DNA of 64,000 nt. Origin: Flammulina velutipes. Lineage: Eukaryota > Basidiomycota > Agaricomycetes > Agaricales > Physalacriaceae. Made by a program: the position numbers and the translations under genes. The DNA is taken from contig CM022372.1 of NCBI GenBank assembly GCA_011800155.1, positions 2,232,001 to 2,296,000 of the forward strand. Reading direction: 5' to 3'. The notes beneath the pieces were generated by a model. The model searched no databases. It saw only the letters and a program-made list of their open reading frames with translations, and was not told the origin of the DNA. Below are positions 38,507 through 50,770 of the stretch, in pieces (within the stretch, counting starts at the first letter, position 1; each line of letters begins with the position of its first letter).

Positions 38507-39218
38507 CTACGTCTTTCTCTCTCCTGGCGATGTTTCTAGCACCGGCGCCGCCTGGAACGCGACGTCCAGCTCCTCTGGTCCCATGCTCTCAAAGACAGAC
38601 ACTTTCCGAGGCGCGACAGGCTCCCAGCCTAACTTGCACAGACGTTCGGCTTTGCCGAGTTGGTTTCCTCCAAGGGAGCAGTACTGGACACACTCAATAT
38701 CATAGCAAACATGGCTTACAGTCCCCCATCTGGTCCGTAATGGCTGGCGGAAACGGCTTCGATCCAGGTTCTTTGACCTCTCCTCTCTTGTACATCTCCT
38801 GCAGACATGGTCAGCCTACACCTCGGAAAAGGAGATACGCACATCTCCAAACGCGGCCGTAAAATCGTGCATCGTAAAAAACGGCTGTTCGGAGAGGACA
38901 AGGTCTGGCAGACCATATTCTTCCTTCCTTCGTCAGCCCTCCCATAGAGCATGCCCTTCAAGATCGCAGTAATGGCTTCATGTGGCATTCATATCAGGAC
39001 ATCCTCGACATGGACACAGATCATTTGATTCGCTCCGGGACTGCATGCTCCTACGTCTCCAGTTCATGGGACAAACGTTTTGGAAAGTACTCGTTCGTTT
39101 AGGAGCACTCGTTCACCGGTTAGAGCTCGCCTTGTTCACGACGATCGGACATCTGGACACCCATTCCTTAATCCCGGACGTGCCGTTGAGGTCGCTTCGA
39201 TGATCTGCACGTTGAGAT
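38507..39218 (-). pseudogene. SDR fragment, third copy, broken
   Basis: The minus strand carries the 3' part of the SDR seen at 19.2-20.5 kb: the ITAILKGML block, the EMYKRGEVKEPGSKPFPPA region, SLGGNQLGK and the same terminal ETSPGERKT stop. The Rossmann N-terminus is missing. Between the VQIIEA codons near 39218 and the HVEDV-like codons near 39005 several hundred nt are lost. A short deletion at the last splice acceptor (about 38690) shifts the frame, and codons near 38985 are interrupted. It is a passenger of the inverted duplication. Confidence 0.85.
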
Positions 39219-39506
39219 ATAGTGCATTGAGTGCTGGAATTTAGCGAGTGACACCGTTGGCAAAGATAAGCAATTCAGAGCAATTCAAAGTTCAGCGGGG
39301 CGAATTTTGACGCCGCTGGGTATCTCTAACAAGTATATGAACGAGAAAGCAGAGTCAAATTCCTTATTCAAGCCACATGATTCAGAGATACTAGTACAAC
39401 GATAATTCAGAATTGGAAGAGGATTATGCATGGGGAACAGTGGCTATCGAATCGAAAGGTCAGTGAGCTGCGAAGTCATAGCAGGCGTGGGAACTTACAT
39501 GAGTAT

Positions 39507-40172
39507 CTAAGATAGGTCAATAACCTTGCTTTTATCCAAAGCCCAAACTTTGTCTGCGGGCGGGCTATGGTAATTCGGCATAGGAATGATTACCTGCGGG
39601 TAGACATGGTCTGCGCGAGGATTGTCGACCCACCCACAGGTCCATACAGAGCCATCCCGGTCTGAACCAGATCCACTGTCGCTCCAAACCCATTTTACTT
39701 CGCCCATGACAAGGAGATCCTTGCGAATGGCCTTGATACCCCTCGTCTCGTCATCCTTGGGTGGCGCATGACTTTTGGTATTGCTGAAGATGCCACCAAT
39801 GACGACGTAGTCGTTGTTCGGGGGTACCCCACGCCAGAGAGCGTAGTCGTTGTGATCATTAGAGCCAGTGTCGTCCCACACAAGTTCCCAGCTCGCGACG
39901 TCACGAAGGACGTCGGGGGCAAGCGGGCACACAAGGAGGCCTGAGGGTGGTGTATGATAGTTGAGTGTGGGGCTCTGACCCAGATAGTACCAGCCTTGCG
40001 GGACTATAAAGATGTTCAGACATACGCAGAAAAGATATACACGTGGCGCCTTACTGTCTGGTCTCCAGGTTGCGAGATTGTGAACTGAATCAGAACCTTG
40101 GTCTGTAGCCATCTTGTTGGAGAATTCCACGTATTTGAAGCCGAGAACTTGACCTGGAAGAGCGTTCGACAT
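39507..40172 (-). CDS. Vps62-related / DUF946-type protein
   Basis: Soluble protein of the Vps62 family, found in plants and fungi; molecular role unclear. Starts MSNALPGQVLGFKYVEFSNK. A 40-nt intron within the ATWRPDSKAP...PQGWYYLGQS region restores the hallmark motif; read straight through, a cysteine-rich filler would be inserted. Family blocks: CPLAPDVLRDVASWELVWDD, TGSNDHNDYALWRGVPPNN and DYVVIGGIFS, then VKWVWSDSGSGSDRDGSVWT. About 208 residues, so it holds essentially one domain. No signal peptide. A TATA element lies 40 nt upstream of the start. Confidence 0.75.
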   Translation of the reverse strand: MSNALPGQVLGFKYVEFSNKMATDQGSDSVHNLATWRPDSKAPRVYLFCVCLNIFIVPQGWYYLGQSPTLNYHTPPSGLLVCPLAPDVLRDVASWELVWDDTGSNDHNDYALWRGVPPNNDYVVIGGIFSNTKSHAPPKDDETRGIKAIRKDLLVMGEVKWVWSDSGSGSDRDGSVWTCGWVDNPRADHVYPQVIIPMPNYHSPPADKVWALDKSKVIDLS

Positions 40173-41178
40173 TGTATCGAATGAGCTAAATCTGAGAGCT
40201 CAAGAGGGCCCTTTATACGGGAGTGGGAAATTACGCGGCACTTTGAATTGGGTAAAGCGAACTCTAGATCCGGAGTGACTGTGCCGATGGAACGTTCCGT
40301 TCAAACGACCCCAGAAGCCATTAATTGAACTTTGGTTTAAATTTGCGCCACAGTTCTAGAGCAGATGGAACGCAGTGTTCCAAGTTCCTGTTGTTGAAAA
40401 ATAGTGCCGCTAATAGTGACGCTCGTGATCAAAGTTTGATAAGACCACACGATTTATTGGGCGAGCCATCCATCGTTCTGCGCCACGCTAGCGGTCAATT
40501 ATGGTCGGAGTCTCAAGTCTTAGTCGAAGTTTGTGTTGACGTTAGTAGGCCACGACCAGTCATACGACCATGATTATCAGCATCGATAGAAGGTCAGGAT
40601 AAGTAAGAACAACCTCACTATGAGCTGTATCGGCCGCGGAGCCATCTACACAAAAAGCGATCCAGAACTTAGAAGCCCACTAAGTATTTGTGGAATTCGA
40701 ATAGACTCTTGCGTCGTGACTCTCTGCACCATATTGGAGACACATTTGGCGGGTGACTAGTTGTTCGTTAGCAGATTGATAGCAGATCAATCTAGGGCCT
40801 ACCACACAGCTACTAACACCCTACGTACCGCCGCAGATATAGACACCAGGCGAGCGAGATATCCTGCAGAGAATTTACCGAACCCTGAGCGTAGCGTATG
40901 AGGAGCATTATGTACATGCAGGTTAGGGTTATAACTTTGCCTGCCACCGCAATAATATCGTCAATTGCTTCGCGGCACAAAACGCGCAGTACAGGAAGGA
41001 CAACGAATGGCAGCAATAGGGCGATTGTAAGTCGACCTCAACGCGGTTCGGAAGAAGTATACGCTCAGTGTACTTACCCTCGAAAATTTCCGTCATGCAG
41101 AGGCAGAGGTGTGTGATTTCCCGAGATTCGTCCTCTTGCTTTCCATTGACTATCCCTTAGCCTCTCATTTAATTAGAC
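40173..41178. other. Intergenic
   Basis: Holds a TATA element for the Vps62-like gene, one TGCGCCACA site (40344-40352) and a near match (TGCGCCACG, 40479). A hydrophobic minus-strand frame at 40813-41016 (ALLLPFVVLPVLRVL-type) has no convincing start, splice sites or family. Confidence 0.4.
40212..40217 (-). promoter_or_regulatory. TATA box of the Vps62-like gene
   Basis: TATAAA on the minus strand, 40 nt upstream of the start codon at 40172. Confidence 0.55.
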
Positions 41179-42548
41179 ATGTATACCCGACTGATTCTAT
41201 TGGCGCGCTGCTTGTAAACCTTGAACTGGATCGCCCCAATCGATCATAGTCCCTCTACCAAAAGTGTAACGCTGCTTCCAGGCAACGATCTCGCCCTTCC
41301 TGCAGCTATTGACGGCACTATCGCTAGTCCTTCTGTGTACGTATTCTAAACTTCCTCTGGTAGTTTCCATGTTGGCACGATGTCTTCATCTCGAATTTCA
41401 GAGTCAGCGACTACTATGCGGAATCACCCTCATTCATCTGGTCGGTCACCTTACCCAACCTTAAGTATGCTCACCCGATGTACTTGACATATGATAGCAT
41501 TGGATTCAGCGTACTTTATATGATCCATTGAATCCACCGGTCAGCATTCAGCGTCTGCTTACTTCTTGCGCACTTCGATTTTGACATGGACACTTCCAAC
41601 GACAAGTGAGTAATTGCTGCCTGCTCTCATCCCCTCTGTTCTGACTTTGCTGTCGCAGGAAATTTGAGAGTCTAGTCGTGAACAACTTGTCGGCCCCCAG
41701 AGATGCCACCCATGTGGGCAAGTAAGGCTGCGATAGCGTCCCCCCCATCGCTAGCTAACTGGCGCGGAACAGAAAAACGTTCAATGCCTTTCAAAATACC
41801 TCCCTTCCGATGCCATCCACCTGGTCTCGCTGGCCTGGGGTTGTCACCTGGACTGTTTCTGTCTATGCGTATCTTGTCAATGACATCGACGACGCGCGCT
41901 TCATCTTCTTGCACAGCGGCACCACCGAGACTTTCGTGAACAGTGTCGATGTAAAGCACTATCTCATTAACAAAACCGGGAGCGGCGGCTTTGAGAAGCA
42001 TTTGCCGCGCGCTTTGGACGAGCATCACGAGGCATCAAGCTCGTATTATAGCTGTACGAAGATCCTTTGGTCGTTGTACCGGGCGAATACTGAATGAAGT
42101 TTTGCAGACAAGATTGATTTCACGGAAACCATCGACCTCATCGACAACGGCAACAACCCCATATCGTTCTCTCCCAAGTATCAGGACGAGTTTACTCGAT
42201 TTGGATTCGTTCAGACGGGTGAATTCTCCTCGAGTTCGGCGTCGTGGACGCTCAAGAAGGCCCCCGGTCATACGCTGTGCGACAACCCTTCGACAAACGT
42301 GAGGTGTTGTGTGTTTTCGCCAGATAGAGGCTAACATCAATTACCTACATATCTAGACGTACTCCGAAGCCATTCATGGACTGTCGGTCTTCCAGTGCCC
42401 TAAGAAAGCCGATGGCAATTATACCTTTGGTATGACCTCTTTGTTATTATTATTTTTGAGTCTAGCACTTATTCGAAATACTATAGCGCTGTCTGTGGAT
42501 GCTGGGGCTCTGGCGATTACTCAGGACATAGTTGTGCCTCTTACGTGA
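41179..42548 (+). CDS. Unrecognised multi-exon protein
   Basis: I do not recognise this gene. A chain of GT..AG exons reads SVTLLPGNDLALPAAIDGTI, VVSDYYAESPSFIWSVTLPN, FDMDTSNDKKFESLVVNNLS, TWTVSVYAYLVNDIDDARFI, TETFVNSVDVKHYLINKTGS, IDFTETIDLIDNGNNPISFS, GFVQTGEFSSSSASWTLKKA and TYSEAIHGLSVFQCPKKADG, ending DIVVPLT at a TGA. The 5' end is the weakest part: ATG 41179 needs a 36-nt intron after MYTRLILLARC. The exon around 41500-41570 is uncertain. Beta-rich composition and two possible N-glycosylation sites (NKT, NYT) would suit an extracellular or lumenal protein. Confidence 0.5.
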
Positions 42549-44031
42549 AATGTGGCGTAACACGTAAACCATCTCCAATGATCTAATTCGGAAGCTTTCT
42601 GTAATGAATATCATGATTTCCTGACGTGCGCGTTTCATCAGGAGTCTGAACTATCGCATTCCTCGAAATTTATTTGACACCACCCTTGGTATTGCAGCTT
42701 GTGCGATGTGAGAAGCCCTAGCCTGGGAAATTCTTTTTCAACTCGATTCGATAGATTCCATGTCGGTTCACGAGAGGAGAAACCTAAACATGGGAACCCC
42801 TCGGGGGATAACCCAAAATGAGGCCTCTGAGATCCTTCGAAGTCTAGGGAACTTCAAAACTTCTCGGATAAGTTAGCATGTACCTAAGATTCTCTCATGG
42901 TCAAAGTGTCTTCTAATCTCGAGGTTTCCAAGCCTTCATATTGTCCCAGGGACTTCGAAGTAATAGTTGCATCCTGCGGTCAAGAAAAAGGAATTGACCA
43001 TTAGTGCGAAAGGACTAGGTGTTACATATATAGGAATCATGCCAATATAATTTGTAAGACAAAATGGATGGTATGTACTTTCCTGCGCGCGTAGAAAGAT
43101 TACTGACGCGTTCCGTTATCTTGGAATTGGATGAAATGGTGCTCAAAGAAAACGTTCCTGTCAGCTTCAAGTCTTAAGCTTTCTTTTCCCCACCATCGAT
43201 GAGTCCCATGCTCCAAGCATTCGAAAGATTAATCTTTATCGATTATCATCCAGCTGCAGCATTCTGAATGGTATTGGTTTCAAATATGCATTGGGCATCT
43301 AGTGCGGCGAGAAGTATAGTAGTCGAGTCAATAGAACTCGTGGATGGTATCTATTATTAATGAAGAAGTTATTGAACGCATCAGTGACCTTTCGGTTTAG
43401 TTGAGATGAAGTCACGTAGCGCGGGGAATGAAGCTTGATTGTCAGCTTGCCAATGGCCATTTGTGAGGGTGAGAATACATTTGGTGCCTATCGATAATTT
43501 CGGCCCGACTGAACCGATGTTCAAATGTTGTTGCCGTCACTCTTTCCACCAACATTTTGGTAAACGACGTTAAAATCTACGAGTTTGGTCGATATATCAC
43601 ACTGGACCTGCGGGTGTGGTGTATCTTTTCCGGCTAGCCTGTATTCAACAATCACCGGCAATCTGAATACAAAGTTAGTTCTCTTCGTGTTCCCTCTGTC
43701 CGACGGTTCATGCTCAAAAATTGACTAGCGATCAAGGAATGCGCGCGGCGTATCATGAGCTATAACACATTCATCATGTCCTTGTCAAATGGGGTCTGGT
43801 ATCGTGATACACTGTATGCTCTTGCCTTCGCGCGCCCTGTCTTTCGGTAATCCCTTGCCATTGAGGGACGCAAACTCAAGCACGCTTCCATGGAGCTTGC
43901 GAGGTTCGCTCATTGTACTGCTACATTGACATCGGCTGAGCCCTGCCTATCTTTAGCCTCAAATGCCCAACCCAGACAAATACGAAGGCCTATAACCTTG
44001 CGCAGTTTGAAATCAAAATCATTCTTGCGCA
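42549..44031. other. Longest gene-poor stretch, 1.5 kb upstream of the RHS gene
   Basis: AT-richer DNA without open frames of note on either strand. A short repeat (ccttcgaagtctagggaact near 42833 and gggacttcgaagt near 42950) is the only internal structure seen. The RHS promoter should be in its 3' part; no clear TATA box. Confidence 0.4.
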
Positions 44032-47000
44032 ATGGCAGCCTCCATCGTAGGAACACTTCCCGTCTCCCAAACTGTAGATCACAATGGTTCTCTCTCCCTT
44101 GACATCGCGTTGCAAGTTCCACCCGCAAAGATGGCACCAAAACTTTCCCTTGCATACCACTCTGCATCGAATATTGCGTCGACTGTTGGGATGGGATGGG
44201 TCCTCAGAGGCGCTTCCATGATTGAGCGCGTAGGCGCAACTCAAGCTCAAGATGGCTATCGAGGTTGGTCTGTTTTGTCTCACTGTTCGAGTCTGACGGT
44301 AACTCTTGTAGGTGTAGTAAATTACGACAGTAATGATCGTTTCGCGCTGGATGGTCAGCGACTCGTCAATGTTGGAGGCAACGAATATCGCTTCGAGCTC
44401 GAGCAATGGTCCAAGATTATTGCGGATGGTCCTTCCGAGAACCCTTCATCGTGGACCGAGTATAAGCCTGACGGAAGCAAGCGTTCATTTGGTACCACTC
44501 AGGCATGTAGTTTCGCCCTTCTCTCTTTGCTTTTTTCTGACCATTAATCAGGATTCTAATGTCAAAGCTGTCGATCAGACTACTACTCGTGTTTGGGCGA
44601 TCGCTGAAGACTCTGATGCCTTCACCAATTACGTCTCCTACGCGTACCTCAAGGACACAGTCAACGGATCATTTTATCTAGACCAAGTATCTTATGGCGG
44701 CAACCACACGCTCAGCCTGATGCATCAGCGCCAGGTCAAGCTGGACTACGCCGTTAGACCGGACGTTTACACCAAGTACATTGGCGGTTTCAAAGTCCGC
44801 ATCGACCAACGTCTCATTTCCATCTCCTCCTTGGTTCACTCCAAGCTCGTACACAAACATGTCGTTGATTACAACATCGCTCCCATCACTGGAGCTAGTC
44901 GCGTCTCCGCGCTCACCCTTGTGGAGGCCTCTGGTGCGTCCGTGCGACCTCTTCGCTTCAATTGGGTCGACGGCAGCCCATCTGTCTTCGAAGAACCCGT
45001 GCCGGAATCCACCATCGACTTCGTCGGCGCTAGCGTTACCATGATGCCTATGGATGTACATGCCACTGGTCGAAGCGATGTGGTTATCGCTTCACACGTT
45101 ACCATATCCAACGTTCCCAAGACAAGGATCGCTACGCATCTATCCGACGCGAGCGGCAAGATTATGAAGGAGGCTGTATCCGTTCATTCAGATTTGCCTT
45201 ATCATGTTGCGTTGTTCCCCTTGGATGTTAGTGGAGATGGTAGAACTGACATCGTGAGTCCTTACTGTTCTGATCACTGACCCTAACTCTAATTTGCCAT
45301 TGTTACTTCGTAGGTTCATATCTCACGCGCTGGGACTACATTCACCATCACAGTTTTGCTCTCGACACCCACTGGGTTCCAAGTTCAATCATCTACTAGG
45401 TTCACACCGGAATCTACTGGAGGTTCTTTTAGGTGTGGCGATTTTCAGGTGGGCATTCATCGTCATATCGGTAAGAGACATTCACCGACCGTCATATACA
45501 GGGAAATGGACGTGTAGGAATGGTTTACATTTATCAAACTGGCGGAACGAACATCAAGTTCGTGCAGTTTCTTTCGGACGGCACAACTTTCACGGCGTTG
45601 CCTGCCCTTGCAGGACCTACTGGAGTATCTCTCAACGATGTGAAGATCGTGGTCGGAGACCTCGATGGCAACGGGTAAATCCTTTCTTCGACGCTTTATC
45701 TCAATGTTGAAGTTCTGCCCTTTCCAGTGAGGAGGATGTCTTCCTTCTGTCTCCAAAGACCCAAGACGGGAGAAAGTTCTGTCACATTTCGTTCTTGGAG
45801 TCGCAAAACGGCAATCTCAAGTTTCAATCACACGACGGATTGCTGCGGGCAGGCGAGAGTGTTACATGGACGAATACTATCAACATCTTTCCATTCTCGG
45901 CGGACGAAGACGGCAAGACCAGTTTATTGGTTGCCTCCAAGAAAATTGTTCCCGGAACACTTAGCCTGCAGTTACTTCGCAGCACAGGGCGTACTCTCCT
46001 CCCTTCTCCGGCACCCATCGAAACTAGCATTCTCTATGACGGCAATCTGACTATTGCGCGCGCTGCATCGACCAACTCGCTCAACCTCATAAATACCTTC
46101 CAGGTCCGTACTGGGAACCCACACACCAGAATCAATGTTCTGACCTATCGGGATGGTGCATTTGAGGCGTTGGGCGGTGTTCGCCAGGGACCGTCGTACG
46201 CGTCCGTGACATGGGGAGATTTCCGCGGCCTTGGTCGATCTGACGCGATGTTGAACACCCAAACGCCAGGGAAATTCGATGTTCGCCCAATGCCCTGTGC
46301 GTCCTTGCAACCCGTCGATTTCATCTCCTCGTACACCAACGGCATGGAGGCACGTGTCGACGTCGTTTACGCCCCGCTCAGCGATAGGACTATGTATAGC
46401 TCAGATTCCGGCGTGTCGACTGCGCCCCTCGCCGCCTTGAACGCCATGGCTCGCAACGTTTCTTCCACTGCTAACCTCTCCTCATCCGATATCTCCGAGA
46501 TGAGCCACAGTCGTTCGGAGATCGTTTATTTCCCTTCATGGGTGGTCAAGCAAGTCACTAGCACCCCCTACGCCGTCAAACCTGATGTCAAAGAGCAGAC
46601 CGACTACAGTTACCGGAATGCGAGGTTTGACTACGAGGGACGTGGATGGCTTGGGTTCCAGACGGTGACCAAGTCAGCAAAAGTTCTCGGAACGACCGAG
46701 TCGACCTGGTATAAACAAAACTTCCCGTTCATTGGCCAGGTAGACCGAACGGAGATGCTTTCAAAGTTCGGGGAGGTTCTCCAGACAAGGAGATATGGTT
46801 GGAGCGACATCACAGAAGCCAATAGTCGCAAGCATGCCGTCCGCATGTCATCTCTCGATGAAGTGTACTACGATAGGGCCGTGCCAGCGTACAGCGCCAA
46901 CGCGAGCTACCAATACGACGCGTATGGCAATATAACCAGCCTGGTTATTGCATCTCCAGAGTCTGGCGCATCTGCGATCTCCATAGATTCGACATATCAG

Positions 47001-50000
47001 AACTCAACAACTGGATCATGGGTTCTTGGGAACAAGACTCGCGAAGTCGTCAAGCAGGGCAATATCGTGCTGAAGGATGCGCAGTTCCAGTATCTCCCTG
47101 GCACACACTCACCCACGGAGACGAAAAACTGGGTCAAGAGTAACGAGTGGTCTACACAGACAGTCCAATTTGATCCTGCTGGAAACGAGCTTGTCTCTCA
47201 TGGGCCTGGTCCTGCTCATCAGGAATTCGTTTATGACAACACTTATTCTCACATCCTGTCATCCACGACATCCATCTCCTCGACTTCACCTTCCCTCACA
47301 GAATCGACGACCTTCAGTCTCGAAAACGGAAAACCCTTGTCGTACAGCGACGCCAATGGAAAGGTCACCTCGTACACCTATGACATCCTTGGTCGGAACA
47401 GCGAAACATATCAAGGGGATCCCACCGGTGGACAAAAACTTATCAAGAAGGAGTCGTATGTGTTCGAAAACAACAATTTTAAGCACGTTACGAGCACTAG
47501 GACATCGTGGGATCGGGAGGAGTGGTTTGTGAATGCGGAGTACGTCGACGGAGTCGCTCATGTCTGGCGCACGGAGCACCCCAAACCAGATGGATCCTCC
47601 GGCCTCATATGTGTAGAGACAGAGATTGATGGTGCTGGACGAGTGCTGGCACAATCGCGGGAGTTTTTCACTGGTTCGTCTCCGGCATTCACGAGGTACA
47701 CCTACGATTCGCGTTCCCGCGTTATACAAGAGGATGTCCCGCCTCCCAGTGTCGGACTACCGCCCACCATTATCACATCTCAATACGGCTGCCGTTCTGG
47801 CCTTATAGAGTGCGTCGAGACGACCACCTCCGGGACTATCATCAAGACATCGTTGAAGAAGATGCAATATCTCCCCAATGCCGATAAGCCTGCGGTCGAC
47901 AAGCTTGTTCAGCCATTTGTCGTTGTTGCCCAAGACGAACTTGGCCAGCAAGTACAGACTTCGTTCGATGGGCTTGGCCGCCCCTCTTGTGTCAAGGATC
48001 CCAACGATGTCCGCTTGGTTCTCGGTTGGGATGGACTTTCGCGACTGACGGAACGCTACCTCTCGCAACCCCGTGGTACCGGGAGGAAGGACCTCACTCA
48101 TATCGTGCTTGCGTACGACGACGACAGATGTCAGATGACAATGTCCAATGTTCTCACTGATACTCATACCACCATTACCACCGACTTTTCCCAACGTCCC
48201 ATATCTTCCACTTCACCTGACGAAACAAATCTTGCCTACTCGTATGACACCGGCGGTCAGTATTCCAAGGGGCGTCTCATGTCCGTGACGTCTGCATCGA
48301 CTGGCGTTTCGCACCAATATGATTATGACTCCTACGGCCATCTCGTCAAGGACGCTCTGATCCTGGACGGACAAACCTACACGACGTTGTACACGTGGTC
48401 GCCTCTTGGTCAGCTTCTTGGGATCGTCAATCCTGACGGTACCAAACTCAACCGCGTCCTTTGCCCGGATGGAAAGTCTGTCTCCCGTGTGGATCTTCAA
48501 GATGCCGCAGGTACTCTCCAAGCCAGGGTTTCGTTGACTCACTACGAGGACGTCTTTGGGCGTCCGCTTGTGTGTGATTTTGGGAACGGTATCTCCTCAC
48601 TGTCGGCGATGCACGCCAATGGTGTTGTTGCTAGCATCACACTCTCGAAAAGTGGTCAAAACGTTCATCGCCAGGAGTGGAAACTCGACGCCTCCAGTCA
48701 TATCAACCGCTATGATCGTGAATCGCAGGGGAATAAATCCGGGAGTTTTAGCTTCCAATACGATGCATCGGGTATGCGAATTCCTTTGTGTTTGTTCTTA
48801 CGCTCATGGTGTCTTTCATAGGTCAACTCACCAAAGCTGAAAACACCGATCCCATGCAAGCACTTGGCTCATCCCCTGCGAAGTTCACTTACAACTCATC
48901 CGGCAACATCTGCGAGAAAGATAACAAGGTCTTCGCGAATGACGGATGGCAGCTCTTGAATGTGAAGAAAGCAGACGGAACCATCGAATCGTCGTTCACG
49001 TATTCTAGCGATGGCGCCATGTTGTCCAAGCTTGATGGTTCCGGCGCGACCGTGCAGTCGATGAGATACGACTCTCAAGGACGCCTCATCCAACTTGGCA
49101 ATTCACATATGGTTTACGACTTCGGCGGACGTTTGATCAAGTGTACGCGCGCGAACGGGGATGCTACAGTCTACCCGTCACAGACTTACGAAGTCGAGAT
49201 CTCAGCGGGGAAAAAGGCGCATACGTCGTACCTTGTTCACGGTTATCGACGCTCCTCCTTTACTCGCATCGAGGGCGGCGCTTCTACTGTCCGTTACTTC
49301 CACAACGATCATCTTGGGAGCACGGTTGCTGTCTCTGATGCCGGAGGAAACATCATAACTCAGTACAAGTATGACTCTTTCGGACAGGTTTCATGCGAAG
49401 GGCCAGACGTTGCGCGATACAAGTTCTCGGGCAAAGAGCTTATCGACGGCCTCTACTATTTCGGAGCACGTTTCTACGATCCCGCAGTATGTCGTTGTCC
49501 TTTTTTACCCATCTATCTAATTATGGGGATTGCAGCTTGGACGATTCTTGACGCTCGACAACTTCCCCGTCAATTTGGACGACATCAGCCCGTGTACCTT
49601 CAATATGTACACATTCTCCCGCAATAACCCAATCAATTACATCGATTTGAATGGAAACGCGCCTTGGTGGCACTGGTATGTCTTCCCTCGTCCCGCATTC
49701 TTTAGTTTTGAACAGCTCTCTTCGATAGGCTGGTCGATGCCATCCTCATTGTCGTTGCCGTCGCCCTCATGTTCATACCCGTCGTCGGTGAGGTGGCGTT
49801 GGTGGCCATGGGTGCTACAACCGGCGCCTTGCTTGGTGCCGGCCTAGCTGGACTCAACGCTGATATAGGCGGGGCGAGCGACAAAGAATGGGGCATACAA
49901 ATGGGGATCGGTGCTGTTTTTGGAGGGATCACTGGTGGGGCGAGCGCAGCTGTCGACATTGCCCTCCCGGCTGCTACACTATCTACCAAAGCCGCTGGTA

Positions 50001-50489
50001 TGGCGAAATGGGCTGGGCGAACCGCCTTGCGAATGGGTATAAACGGTGCAATCGGCAAAGCCGCCGGAGTGCTGCAACGGGTTGTTGACAACGCTGTGCA
50101 TGGACGATCTGCTGGGGATGGGCTGCTGGAGATGCTTCCCGGTCAGGGTAAATCCGATTTTGACTGGATCGGAGCTGTGGAAACGGGAGCGGTTACTGGT
50201 AAGTCTGCACTAGTACGACTGTCGTCGAGGTGGAGGTACTAACGTGTTCTTAGGGGTGGGTATCCTTGCTGGGAAGTACACAGGGAGCAAGACAAGTGGC
50301 AGCTTCCGTCCTGGTGGGCCGAAAGGTCCTGTCCCAATAGTGCGCGGAAAGCTGGGTCTGGGGAAATCGACGGGCTTGAATGGGTACAAGCCTGAGTATC
50401 CATTGAGACAGAGTGGGGTGGAGCTTGTTTCTTATCGTCAAGGTACTCAATCTCGATACGTGAATATGACTGAAACGACAAGGTTGTAA
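44032..50489 (+). CDS. RHS/YD-repeat protein with SpvB/TcB-like N-terminus
   Basis: Very large polymorphic-toxin-type scaffold protein, a family overwhelmingly bacterial. Ten exons (44032-44263, 44312-44502, 44552-45253, 45314-45448, 45502-45674, 45728-48771, 48822-49486, 49536-49675, 49729-50198, 50254-50489) sum to 5,988 nt, 1,995 residues, one open frame. Residues 1-160 resemble the SpvB/TcB opening (LSLAYHSASNIASTVGMGWV). An FG-GAP-like LDVSGDGRTDI lies near 370. YD repeats fill exons 6-7 (QYDAYGNITSL, YTYDILGRNSETYQ, HQYDYDSYGHLVKD). The RHS core-associated domain spans about 1650-1760 (YFHNDHLGSTVAVSDAGGN, GLYYFGARFYDP, MYTFSRNNPINYIDLNGN). The last 235 residues start with a hydrophobic, Gly/Ala-rich stretch. 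Intron 2 is GC-AG. No signal peptide. Bacterial transfer followed by intron gain is inferred; whether the product is toxic is unknown. Confidence 0.85.
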
Positions 50490-50770
50490 TGTGAATAGTA
50501 GCTCTACATACGGTTTGTTATGCACGATTGACATCAATGTTTTCTTGCTCCAAGCTTGGCTATTGTTCTACTTATGTCAAACAATTACTAGGCAGTGAAC
50601 TTATGACTGTCAACGTAACTTCTCATACTCTCGGCACTTCGAGTCCATGTCACAGTGAGAAAATGTGAACGCGGCGCGAAAGGCGTAAGTGGCCCACCAT
50701 GTTCTTACCCATCATGTAATCATGTTCAGGATTTTGATTAGATCGTAGCACGACTCCATTAAATACACTC

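Larger units (their letters stand above)
35367..39218 (-). repeat. Right arm of inverted segmental duplication
   Basis: Reverse complement of 19336-23642. It carries a complete DUF6535 gene, the palindromic element and a shortened, frame-broken SDR. The arms are separated by about 11.7 kb. Confidence 0.88.

Noticed and set aside
40813..41016. Hydrophobic minus-strand frame as a membrane protein
   Set aside because: Neighbouring sequence does not supply further helices or acceptable splice sites, and there is no known motif.
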